From NCBI RefSeq assembly GCF_014250675.1, contig NZ_JACHTG010000002.1, positions 100,782-164,781 on the forward strand: a DNA stretch of 64,000 nt. Direction: 5' to 3'. Made by a program: the position numbers and the translations under genes. Of this stretch, positions 8,859-16,474 are shown piece after piece (the stretch's first letter is position 1; every line of letters starts with the position of its first letter). The notes under the pieces were generated by a model. The model did not search any database, was not told the DNA's origin, and worked only from the letters and a program-made list of their open reading frames with translations. The DNA comes from Cetobacterium sp. 8H. Its GTDB lineage: Bacteria; Fusobacteriota; Fusobacteriia; Fusobacteriales; Fusobacteriaceae.

Positions 8859-10757
8859 TTATACTTGTTTAACTATTTTAACAGAGGATTTTTTCTTCTT
8901 CATAATTCCAATTCCCATAATACATACTCCTATTATAAATCCAATAATATCTGTCATAGTTTCTGGAGCAATCATACAAATGGCACCCACAAATAAAATT
9001 CCACGATTTATATTGTTCAATGGTGTAATTAAATATCCCGAAATAGCTCCTGCTAAAAGATAAGTTCCGAAGAATAAAATAGCTGTAGCTTTAATAATCT
9101 GTATAGTAGTTCCCATAAGAAGTATCTCTGGATTATATACGAATACAAAAGGAATTAAAAATGCAACTAAAGCATACATAAATCCAGTAAATCCAGTTTT
9201 TAAAGAATCTGCCTCTGCAATTCCTGCTGCTGTATAAGAAGCTAAACAAACTGGAGGAGTGATTTGAGCCATTATACCAAAATAAAATACAAACATATTT
9301 GCTGATAAAGGATTTACATTTAATTTTATAAGTATTGGCACAAATAGTATATTAGAAACTAAATATGCTGCAACAGTTGGAAGAGCCATTCCTAATAACA
9401 TACATCCAAACATTGCAATAATTAGTGCTACACTCAAATGTGAAGTCCCAATTTGTGCTATAACGTTAGAAAACCTTGTAGCAAGACCTGATTGAATAAC
9501 AACTCCAATAATTATTCCACATGCTGCTGTAGGAATAGCTATGTTAGAGGCTTGTTTAACACCTTCAACTGCAGTATCTGTAATTTGATTTAAATTTTGG
9601 TAATATTTTCCATTTTTATAAAACTTACTAAAAATATTACAAAGAAGAATAGCAAATATTCCTAAAATTCCACTTCTCATAAGTGATTTTCCTGATATTA
9701 TGTATACAACTAAAACTACAGCTGGAATCATAAGATATACTCTTTCTAAAAGTGGATTTTTAATATCAATAGATATAATCTCTTTATTTGAATCAATAGC
9801 CTCTTTTTTTGCCATAAAAGTAACTAAAAAGAAAACAGAACCATAATATGCAAGTGCTGGTATTATAGCTGCGAAAGCAACTGTTTTATAAGGAACACCC
9901 AACATCTCAGCCATAATGAATGCTCCTACTCCCATGATTGGTGGCATTATTTGACCACCTGTAGAGGCTAATGCTTCTATTGCTCCAGCTTGATGTGGTT
10001 GATATCCAACTTTTTTCATCATTGGAATTGTCATAACACCTGTTGTTGAAACATTTGCAACAGCACTTCCTGATATCATTCCCATCAATCCTGATGATAT
10101 AATAGCAGCTTTTGCTGGTCCACCTGCACTTTTATTTGAAAATTTCATACCAAAGTCTATAAGAAGTTGTCCTCCTCCACACTGTGAAAAAAAAGATCCA
10201 AATAAAATAAAATAGAATAAACTCGTAGCTGAAGTATAAAGGGGGGTTCCAAATATTCCACCAGAACCTAATAACATAGTCTCTGTAAAACTTCTTATAT
10301 TTGTTCCTTTAAAATAAAGAATTCCTGGAAAATGCATTCCATACCAAGAGTAAATAATAAAGAATAGAATAAATATAAATAATACTTTTCCTAAAGTTCT
10401 TCTAACTGCTTCAAGCAAAATAACTATACAAACAGCAACACTTATTTTATCAAGATTTGTTACCACATCAACGTACTGAACTCTTGTACTAAGTCTTGGA
10501 AATTCAGATACAATATAATAAAGTAAATATGTTATGCCCACATAAAAAGGTAAATCTAATATCTTCATCCATTTTTTCCCTAGTTTTTTATCCGCTGGAT
10601 TTACTAGAAAAACAACAGTTAGAGCCAATAACAAATGAACTGTATTCTGTAGCATTGGATCTAATGGTCTTATTAAAGCTAAATATAATTGAAATCCTAT
10701 GAAGACAGTTACTATACTATAAAAAATATATTCATATATACCAAAAACTTTTTTCAT
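8859..10757 (-). CDS. TRAP transporter fused permease (DctQ-DctM, TAXI type)
   Basis: A 632-residue polytopic membrane protein with many hydrophobic segments. The first ~150 residues hold four predicted helices (DctQ-like), followed by a DctM-like core with conserved GSAVANVSTTG and MPPIMGVGAFIMAE segments. Such fused permeases (TRAP 4TM/12TM) use an ion gradient to import organic acids delivered by a periplasmic TAXI protein, encoded immediately upstream. The end of the protein has two extra hydrophobic segments and a lysine-rich tail. It lies 36 nt after the binding-protein gene. Confidence 0.88.
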   Translation of the reverse strand: MKKVFGIYEYIFYSIVTVFIGFQLYLALIRPLDPMLQNTVHLLLALTVVFLVNPADKKLGKKWMKILDLPFYVGITYLLYYIVSEFPRLSTRVQYVDVVTNLDKISVAVCIVILLEAVRRTLGKVLFIFILFFIIYSWYGMHFPGILYFKGTNIRSFTETMLLGSGGIFGTPLYTSATSLFYFILFGSFFSQCGGGQLLIDFGMKFSNKSAGGPAKAAIISSGLMGMISGSAVANVSTTGVMTIPMMKKVGYQPHQAGAIEALASTGGQIMPPIMGVGAFIMAEMLGVPYKTVAFAAIIPALAYYGSVFFLVTFMAKKEAIDSNKEIISIDIKNPLLERVYLMIPAVVLVVYIISGKSLMRSGILGIFAILLCNIFSKFYKNGKYYQNLNQITDTAVEGVKQASNIAIPTAACGIIIGVVIQSGLATRFSNVIAQIGTSHLSVALIIAMFGCMLLGMALPTVAAYLVSNILFVPILIKLNVNPLSANMFVFYFGIMAQITPPVCLASYTAAGIAEADSLKTGFTGFMYALVAFLIPFVFVYNPEILLMGTTIQIIKATAILFFGTYLLAGAISGYLITPLNNINRGILFVGAICMIAPETMTDIIGFIIGVCIMGIGIMKKKKSSVKIVKQV

Positions 10758-10793
10758 TTGAATCTCTCCTTGTAAAAATTCTTATAGACTCTC

Positions 10794-11792
10794 TTAATTT
10801 AAATAGCCATTTTCTTTATAATATTTTTCAGCACCAGGATGCAATTTAACTCCTGTTTGCGAAGGTGTTCCTGCTTTTTCTGGATTAAAATGTGATAATG
10901 AAGCTAGTTGAGAAGCTAACTCTTCTTTTCCTTCACATAAAGCTTTAGTTAATCTATAAGCAGTATCATTATCCATATTTTTATGAACTAAGATTACTTG
11001 TTGTGACCCCACAGATTTAATAAGTTCCTTTTGTCCACTCCATGTATTTGCTGGAATCTCTACATAATCAAATCCATTATCAGCAAGTTTTTTAAGAGCT
11101 TCATCACTTAATTGTGGGAAAAACATCTCTTTTGTCATACATAGCTCAGTAGTATTAGCTTGTCCTGCTGCAACGTGATCAATAGTCATATCCGCTTTAC
11201 CATCTTGAAGATATATTTTAATTGCATCTCCTCCTAATAGGTTAACACTTCCTCCCCAATTTTTAATATCATCAAACGTAAGTCCATAAGCTTCAAATAA
11301 TTTTACACCTGCTAAATTTCCTAGTGTTCCTACTTTTTTTATAGCGATTTTAACAGGATATTTTTTTTCAATTAGCTCTTCCATTGAAGTAATTCCTGTT
11401 TTATCAACAAATTCTTTAGTGAAAAGAATATTCACAAAATCATTACCTAATCCACCAGCTATAGCTGTATTTGATTTTGTAGCTTCTCTACCTAAAATTC
11501 CACTTTCTTCAGACCATTTTGCAGGGCCTGCATTACTCATTATAATATCACACTGTTCATTTTCTAATACTACTGGAGCACCAACTCCACCAGGAGACTC
11601 AGTAGTTAAATCTATATTTGACCCAGCTGGAAGTCCTTTTAAAAATACATTTGATATAGCAGAAGCATATTGATACGCACCAGTTCCTACCTCTTGAGTT
11701 GCAAAAGTCAGATGAACTTTTTTTACAGGTTTTTCATTTCCATAGATAGTAAATGTTCCAAATAAACAAGCCATTAATAACCATTTTTTCAT
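10794..11792 (-). CDS. TAXI-family TRAP transporter solute-binding protein
   Basis: A 332-residue secreted binding protein. The N-terminus MKKWLLMACLFGTFTIYG is a signal peptide. Mature sequence starts with VHLTFATQEVGTGAYQYA, the typical first strand and loop of TAXI (TRAP-associated extracytoplasmic immunogenic) proteins, and includes the GDAIKIYLQDGKADM region. It captures the substrate in the periplasm and delivers it to the fused permease encoded next. The presence of a periplasmic binding protein without a lipobox suggests a cell with an outer membrane. Confidence 0.88.
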   Translation of the reverse strand: MKKWLLMACLFGTFTIYGNEKPVKKVHLTFATQEVGTGAYQYASAISNVFLKGLPAGSNIDLTTESPGGVGAPVVLENEQCDIIMSNAGPAKWSEESGILGREATKSNTAIAGGLGNDFVNILFTKEFVDKTGITSMEELIEKKYPVKIAIKKVGTLGNLAGVKLFEAYGLTFDDIKNWGGSVNLLGGDAIKIYLQDGKADMTIDHVAAGQANTTELCMTKEMFFPQLSDEALKKLADNGFDYVEIPANTWSGQKELIKSVGSQQVILVHKNMDNDTAYRLTKALCEGKEELASQLASLSHFNPEKAGTPSQTGVKLHPGAEKYYKENGYLN

Positions 11793-11808
11793 ATTAAACC
11801 TCCCAAAA

Positions 11809-12843
11809 TTATAAATTATTATTTGCTAAAGTAATCGCATAATCGATTGCATTAATAAGACTTAACTCACTTGCTTTTCCACTGCCTGCTTGATCAAATG
11901 CTGTTCCATGATCAACAGAACTTCTTATAATAGGAAGTCCTAAAGTTATATTAACTCCTGATACAGCTTCCCATCCATTTTTTGCTTGATTATATACAAA
12001 TCCAATAACTTTTAAAGGTATATGTCCTTGATCATGGTACATTGCTACAACAATGTCATACCAACCTCCACGAGCCTTTGAAAAAACTGTATCTGGCGGA
12101 ATTGGACCCGCTACATTTACTCCTTCATTTTTTGCTTTTTCAATAGCTGGAATAATTTCTTCTATCTCTTCTGTTCCAAAAAGACCATTTTCTCCGCAAT
12201 GTGGATTCAACCCCGCAACTCCAATCTTTGGATTTAATATTCCTAATTTTTTACAAGCATCGTTTGCAATCTTTATAACATCATAAACTCTATCTCTTTT
12301 GCAATTATCACATGCTTCTCTAAGAGAAACGTGTGTACTCACATGGACTACTCTTAAATTTTCATGAGCTAACATCATTGTATATTTTTTTGTATTTGTA
12401 AAATTAGCATAGATTTCTGTATGTCCAGAAAAGTGATGCCCCGCTAAATTAATAGCTTCTTTGCTAATTGCATTGGTTACTGTTGCATCTACCGTTCCTT
12501 CGTTTGCAAGCTCTATAACTTTTTTTATATATTGAAAAGAAGCACCACCTGTTACTTTTGCAATTTCACCGACTTTAAATTCAGAGGGATTTATAACTTC
12601 CATATTATAAACATCGATAGTTCCTGGGATAAATAATGCATCATCAATAGATTTAACAGAGTTTATTTTTAAATTTTTTAACCCTGTATATTCCTTAGCT
12701 TTTTCCATAATACTTGTATCCCCTATAATAATCGGTCTACATCTTTTATATATATCAATATTATTCAATGTTTTTAATGAAATTTCAGGTCCAATACTAG
12801 CTGGATCGCCCATAGTTATCCCTATTATAGGTAATTTTTTCAT
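11809..12843 (-). CDS. PdxA2-type 4-phospho-acid dehydrogenase
   Basis: A 344-residue protein of the PdxA (4-hydroxythreonine-4-phosphate dehydrogenase) family: GITMGDPASIGPE at the N-terminus, GHTEIYAN, AMYHDQGHIPLK with metal-binding histidine, and SVDHGTAFDQAG near the end. In operons with a DUF1537 kinase, members (PdxA2) oxidise D-threonate or D-erythronate 4-phosphate with NAD+, followed by decarboxylation to dihydroxyacetone phosphate. Context favours that role over vitamin B6 synthesis, since no other pdx gene is present. It sits 10 nt after the alcohol dehydrogenase gene. Confidence 0.85.
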   Translation of the reverse strand: MKKLPIIGITMGDPASIGPEISLKTLNNIDIYKRCRPIIIGDTSIMEKAKEYTGLKNLKINSVKSIDDALFIPGTIDVYNMEVINPSEFKVGEIAKVTGGASFQYIKKVIELANEGTVDATVTNAISKEAINLAGHHFSGHTEIYANFTNTKKYTMMLAHENLRVVHVSTHVSLREACDNCKRDRVYDVIKIANDACKKLGILNPKIGVAGLNPHCGENGLFGTEEIEEIIPAIEKAKNEGVNVAGPIPPDTVFSKARGGWYDIVVAMYHDQGHIPLKVIGFVYNQAKNGWEAVSGVNITLGLPIIRSSVDHGTAFDQAGSGKASELSLINAIDYAITLANNNL

Positions 12844-12853
12844 TTTTCCCTCC

Positions 12854-14011
12854 TCAATCTAATACTTTTAAGTAAATATCTTTAATATCTTCAAGAGTTA
12901 ACTCTTTTAAATTATTATCTAATAATCTTGTTACCTTGCTACTCGCAGTTACTAAAAACTCTAAATCTTTTTTTGTAACTCCAAATTCATTAAGATTAGT
13001 TGGTATATTTGTTATATTAACAATACTTTTTATCTCATTAATTATATGGTTTGCTTTTTCTAATAAAGAGTGATTAATCATATTTGGATTTAAAATATCG
13101 CAAAGTTTTGAAAATTGTTTTAAACATGACTCTTTATTAAACTCCATAACAGGTACCATCATAACTGCATTTGATATTCCATGTGGAATATGAAATTTTC
13201 CACCTAAAGGATACGCTAATGCATGAACTGCTGTGGTTCCAGAAGATGTTATGGCAATCCCTCCGTAAAATGAACCTAACAACATATTCATCTTAGCTTC
13301 AAGATTTTCTGAATTTAAGTATGCCTCTTTTATGTTTTTTAATATAAGTTCAGAACCTGCTAAAGAGTACAAATCACTAAATGGTGTAGATTTTTTAGAA
13401 GTTAAACATTCGATACAGTGAGCTAGAGCATCTACTCCAGTAGAAGCAATAAGCTTTTTAGGAAGTGTTGCAATTGTTGTGGGGTCCAATATTACATAGT
13501 CTGGAATTAAATCTTGGTTTACAATTCCAACTTTTATTCCATCTTCGGGAACAGTAATAATTGAATTGCATGTTGCTTCAGACCCAGTACCACAAGTTGT
13601 GGGAATCATAAGAGTCTTTATACTTTTGAATCCTAGAGAAGGATTATTTAATAAATCTTTAATGCTGTATGGAGCACCCTTTAATATTGAACAAAGTTTT
13701 GCTATATCTAAAACACTTCCTCCTCCTATTGCAAGAATAAAATCAGTTTTACACTCATTAAGTTCAACCATTATATTCTCTATATCGTAATAACTAGGTT
13801 CAATTGCCAAATTATCAATTATAGTATAACCAATATTTTCTTTTTTTATTCTATCAACAATATCTTTAAAAAATTTGAATGTTTTAACTGTGGAATCTAT
13901 AAAAATAGTTAAACTATTAACATTTTCTTTTTTTAGAATTTCTTCAATTTGATTTAAGCTATTAAATCCAGCATAAACATTTGAAGGTAAAGCTAATGAA
14001 TACATTTGCAT
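12854..14011 (-). CDS. Iron-containing alcohol dehydrogenase
   Basis: A 385-residue group III (Fe2+) dehydrogenase. GGGSVLDIAKL binds NAD(P), TCGTGSEAT is the family signature, and the Asp/His metal ligands lie in DALAHCIEC and in the segments HALAYPLGGKFHIPHG. The frame stays open to 14065 but I chose the ATG at 14011: it follows TAGGAGGAGAT, and the predicted promoter puts transcription start near 14058, which excludes the upstream codons. A second ATG two codons later is possible. It is the first gene of the operon and probably oxidises a hydroxy acid or reduces an aldehyde released by the aldolase. Confidence 0.85.
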   Translation of the reverse strand: MQMYSLALPSNVYAGFNSLNQIEEILKKENVNSLTIFIDSTVKTFKFFKDIVDRIKKENIGYTIIDNLAIEPSYYDIENIMVELNECKTDFILAIGGGSVLDIAKLCSILKGAPYSIKDLLNNPSLGFKSIKTLMIPTTCGTGSEATCNSIITVPEDGIKVGIVNQDLIPDYVILDPTTIATLPKKLIASTGVDALAHCIECLTSKKSTPFSDLYSLAGSELILKNIKEAYLNSENLEAKMNMLLGSFYGGIAITSSGTTAVHALAYPLGGKFHIPHGISNAVMMVPVMEFNKESCLKQFSKLCDILNPNMINHSLLEKANHIINEIKSIVNITNIPTNLNEFGVTKKDLEFLVTASSKVTRLLDNNLKELTLEDIKDIYLKVLD

Positions 14012-14035
14012 ATCTCCTCCTAAATAATTTTTGTT

Positions 14036-14048
14036 AAATGTCGACAAT
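14036..14048. promoter_or_regulatory. Candidate GntR operator in the operon leader
   Basis: AAATGTCGACAAT, containing the perfect palindrome TGTCGACA (14039-14046), lies just downstream of the predicted transcription start, where a bound repressor would block transcription. Almost the same sequence (AAATGTCGACTAT) occurs on the minus strand upstream of the divergently placed gntR gene. The two sites are supported only by each other. Confidence 0.5.
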
Positions 14049-14064
14049 CTACTTTTGTGATACA

Positions 14065-14093
14065 ATCATACTCCGGAACTTTTCCTTTGTCAA
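14065..14093 (-). promoter_or_regulatory. Sigma-70-type promoter of the catabolic operon
   Basis: Read on the minus strand: -35 TTGACA (14093-14088), a 17-nt spacer, and -10 TATGAT (14070-14065). This is near consensus. Transcription would start around 14058, leaving a leader of about 45 nt that carries the candidate operator and the ribosome binding site. Confidence 0.8.
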
Positions 14094-14176
14094 TATTATT
14101 TTTTAAAAAAATATTCTAAATAATTACAATAAGTTGGAAAAATGTAACTAAATGATTATTTATAGTAATGTACAAT

Positions 14177-14210
14177 AAAAAAAAGTAGATTTTTCAATCT
14201 ACTTTTTTTT
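14177..14210 (-). terminator. Terminator downstream of gntR
   Basis: A 14-bp stem AAAAAAAAGTAGAT / ATCTACTTTTTTTT with a six-base loop, directly after the gntR stop codon (14212) on the minus strand. Flanking A and T runs would let it function in both directions. Confidence 0.8.
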
Positions 14211-14211
14211 A

Positions 14212-14892
14212 TTATATTACTAAATTTTTAATTAAATATTTAACCAAAACATTTCCAGATGTAAGTATATGATTTTTCATCTCTTCTTCTGCATTTTTTT
14301 TATCTTTTTTTTCAATTAATTGTATTAATTTATCATGTACACCATACTCAAGAGATAAGTTAGAATCCACAAGCATATTATATTTTGACATTCTCATATA
14401 AAGCTGTGTTTGAAGAACAAAGTTTTCAATTAATTTTTGTAATTTGGTATGATTTGATTTTTCCCATATAATACTATGAAATTTAACATCATTTTTAATA
14501 AAAGTTTCAATATCCTGTTTTTTAAGACTAATTGTCATTTGTTTTGATAAATCTTTTAATTTTTGTAAGTTATCAAAAGTAATATGATCAATCGCTAGTA
14601 TCACAGCTGTACTTTCTAAAATTGCACGTAAAGAATACGTCTCTTCAATACTTTTTTTAGTCAATACAGCAACAGTAGCTCCCTTTTTAGGAGTATATTC
14701 TAATATTCCTTGTGCAGCTAGTTCTCGAATTGCTTCTCTAATAGGTGCTCTACTAATCTTCATTTCAGTGGCAATTGTTTGCTCAACTATTTTTTCACCT
14801 GATTTTAGATATCCTGTTGCTATAGCATTGAGTATAGAATTTATAACTTCAACATATAAATTAGTGTTAGTAACTGGTTTAAAAGCTCCCAT
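14212..14892 (-). CDS. GntR-family regulator, FadR subfamily
   Basis: A 226-residue DNA-binding regulator. Residues ~8-70 form the GntR winged helix (VEQTIATEMKISRAPIREAIREL, then TPKKGATVAVL wing). Residues ~85-220 form the all-helical FCD effector domain (LRAILESTAV, NDVKFHSIIW with metal-type His, MKNHI). The frame is open to 14955, but the ATG at 14892 follows AAGGAAGG with 7 nt spacing and leaves the GTCGAC site upstream. It is transcribed in the same direction as the catabolic operon it precedes but is separated from it by a terminator and the operon's own promoter. It is the likely repressor, released by a pathway acid. Confidence 0.85.
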   Translation of the reverse strand: MGAFKPVTNTNLYVEVINSILNAIATGYLKSGEKIVEQTIATEMKISRAPIREAIRELAAQGILEYTPKKGATVAVLTKKSIEETYSLRAILESTAVILAIDHITFDNLQKLKDLSKQMTISLKKQDIETFIKNDVKFHSIIWEKSNHTKLQKLIENFVLQTQLYMRMSKYNMLVDSNLSLEYGVHDKLIQLIEKKDKKNAEEEMKNHILTSGNVLVKYLIKNLVI

Positions 14893-14929
14893 AGTGTAAC
14901 CTTCCTTTTTAATGAATTTAAAAGTGTAT

Positions 14930-14943
14930 ATAGTCGACATTTT
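14930..14943. promoter_or_regulatory. Second candidate GntR operator (autoregulation)
   Basis: On the minus strand this reads AAATGTCGACTATA, sharing ten consecutive bases with the site in the catabolic operon leader. It lies about 40 nt upstream of the chosen gntR start, a position suited to autoregulation. Confidence 0.45.
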
Positions 14944-15005
14944 ATAAACAATCATAACATTTTTTTTATTTTATCTCAACTTTTTTTAAACAAAAAAGCT
15001 GCCTC

Positions 15006-15656
15006 TTAAATTTTATTTTTTAGTATACCCAATCTATACTCAATATCTTTAATTTCTTTTTGCAACTCTTTAACTTGAGAATATTTTTTAGCAAGTTCTT
15101 TTTCTAACTTTCTAACATCATCATCCCCATCAATTATAATTTCAGCTTCTAAAATTTCATTTTTATATATTGTCGGGTCACCCGACAATATATTTTTTAT
15201 CTCTTCATACTTTCTCACTGGCTTTTCTGATTCTAAAATTTCCAATATTTGCTCTTTAGGTAAAATAATTTTGGGTGTCGACAACTCTTTTACCATTTTT
15301 TCTGGAATAGCCATCACTTTTTCATTTTCATAATTTAAATAAAGATTATATCTTTTAAGACACATATATACAAAATCTTTCTTTAATCCAATCTCTTCAA
15401 ACCAATTTCTAAATCCACCATTTTTATAATTTGATAATATTCCCTGAGCTTCATATAGTGTCTCCGACAAAGATAATAAATGTTCAACTGATTTTTGTTG
15501 ATGAAATAATATATTTTTCTCACAGCTAATCATTTTTTTCAAGTCTTCTTCTTTTAATTCAAAATTTGCATAATCAACTATTGGAGAATATTGTTCTACA
15601 ACTTTAACTTTTTTTGTCTCTTTAAATGCCCCTCTATCTTTTAAAAACTTTGACAT
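15006..15656 (-). CDS. ParB-position plasmid partition partner (DUF3102-like)
   Basis: A 216-residue basic and acidic mixed protein, 11 nt after parA with a GGGGGAAAT ribosome site. There is a helix-turn-helix-like stretch around residues 75-105 (GGFRNWFEEIGLKKDFVYMCLKRY), and the C-terminal ~45 residues form a heptad-rich coiled coil (LEKELAKKYSQVKELQKEI). It lacks the ParB/Spo0J nuclease-fold box. Proteins of this type (DUF3102-like) often pair with ParA on plasmids of low-GC bacteria and probably act as the centromere-binding adaptor. A 29-bp palindrome lies inside the gene. Confidence 0.6.
   Translation of the reverse strand: MSKFLKDRGAFKETKKVKVVEQYSPIVDYANFELKEEDLKKMISCEKNILFHQQKSVEHLLSLSETLYEAQGILSNYKNGGFRNWFEEIGLKKDFVYMCLKRYNLYLNYENEKVMAIPEKMVKELSTPKIILPKEQILEILESEKPVRKYEEIKNILSGDPTIYKNEILEAEIIIDGDDDVRKLEKELAKKYSQVKELQKEIKDIEYRLGILKNKI
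15165..15193. repeat. 29-bp perfect palindrome inside the partition gene, candidate centromere site
   Basis: Two 14-bp arms (ATATATTGTCGGGT and ACCCGACAATATAT) are exact inverted copies around one central base. The core TGTCGGGT-C-ACCCGACA is GC-rich in an otherwise very AT-rich gene. It encodes SGDPTIY in the partition partner. Partition complexes commonly bind inverted repeats near parAB, so a parS-like role is plausible; a different regulatory or structural role is possible. Confidence 0.5.
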
Positions 15657-15667
15657 ATATTTCCCCC

Positions 15668-16426
15668 TTAAATTTGCTCTCTTTTTAAAATCTCATCTCC
15701 TAAAGCCTCATAATCCTTAGCTCCATTAGAGTTTGGTTTATATTCGAATATATTTTTCATTAAAGCTGGTGCTTCAACTAAAGAGATATTATTTCTTATT
15801 TTTGTATTTATTAATTTATCTCCAAAATAATTTTCTAATTGCTCTATTACTTCATTCGCCATATTAACCCTAGCATCATACTGTGTTAAAAATACTCCAC
15901 CTATATTTAGGTTTGGATTCATATCCTCTTTAACATTTTCGATAACCTCCAGTAAAACTGAAGCTCCTCTCATTTCAAAATATCCACTTTTCAAAGGAAT
16001 GTAAACTGAGTCTGCACAAGTTAAGGCATTTAATGTTAATGTCGATAAGTTTGGAGATGTATCCATTATACAAATATCATAATTTTTTTCTAATTTAGAT
16101 AATCCTTTTTTTAATAGCAACTCTCTTCCTAAAACAGATACAAAATCAAGGTTTGCTTTTTCAACATCTAAATTACTTGGTAATAAGTCTATATTTTCTG
16201 TAATTAATAATAAACTTTCTGATAAATCTTTATCTTTTAAAGCATCATAAGCTGTTTTTTCTAAATTTTCTAAATCAATTCCAAAAGCATCTGTTAAGTT
16301 TCCTTGTGGATCTAAATCTATTGCCAAAACTTTATATCCTTTTTTAGCAAAATATCCAATTAAATTTAATGCTGAGGTTGTTTTAGCAACTCCTCCTTTA
16401 TTATTTGCAATAACTATTTTTTTCAT
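15668..16426 (-). CDS. parA: ParA-family partition ATPase
   Basis: A 252-residue Walker-type ATPase. The deviant Walker A motif NNKGGVAKTT is at residues 8-17, the A' motif VLAIDLDPQGNLTDAFGI at about 34-50, and the Walker B-like segment DICIMDTSPNLSTLTL around 117-131. There is no N-terminal DNA-binding extension, so it is the short ParA type (Ib or Soj-like). ATP-driven DNA binding and release moves plasmid copies apart. The start follows GGTGGAGG. It lies between rep and the ParB-position gene on the same strand, as in a plasmid maintenance module. Confidence 0.92.
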   Translation of the reverse strand: MKKIVIANNKGGVAKTTSALNLIGYFAKKGYKVLAIDLDPQGNLTDAFGIDLENLEKTAYDALKDKDLSESLLLITENIDLLPSNLDVEKANLDFVSVLGRELLLKKGLSKLEKNYDICIMDTSPNLSTLTLNALTCADSVYIPLKSGYFEMRGASVLLEVIENVKEDMNPNLNIGGVFLTQYDARVNMANEVIEQLENYFGDKLINTKIRNNISLVEAPALMKNIFEYKPNSNGAKDYEALGDEILKREQI

Positions 16427-16474
16427 TTAAATCCTCCACCACAATAATTTTTTTATATTATTAATTACTAAATT

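Noticed and set aside
15276..15283. Third TGTCGACA as a GntR operator
   Set aside because: It lies inside the partition gene, far from a promoter, and lacks the AAA flank shared by the other two sites.
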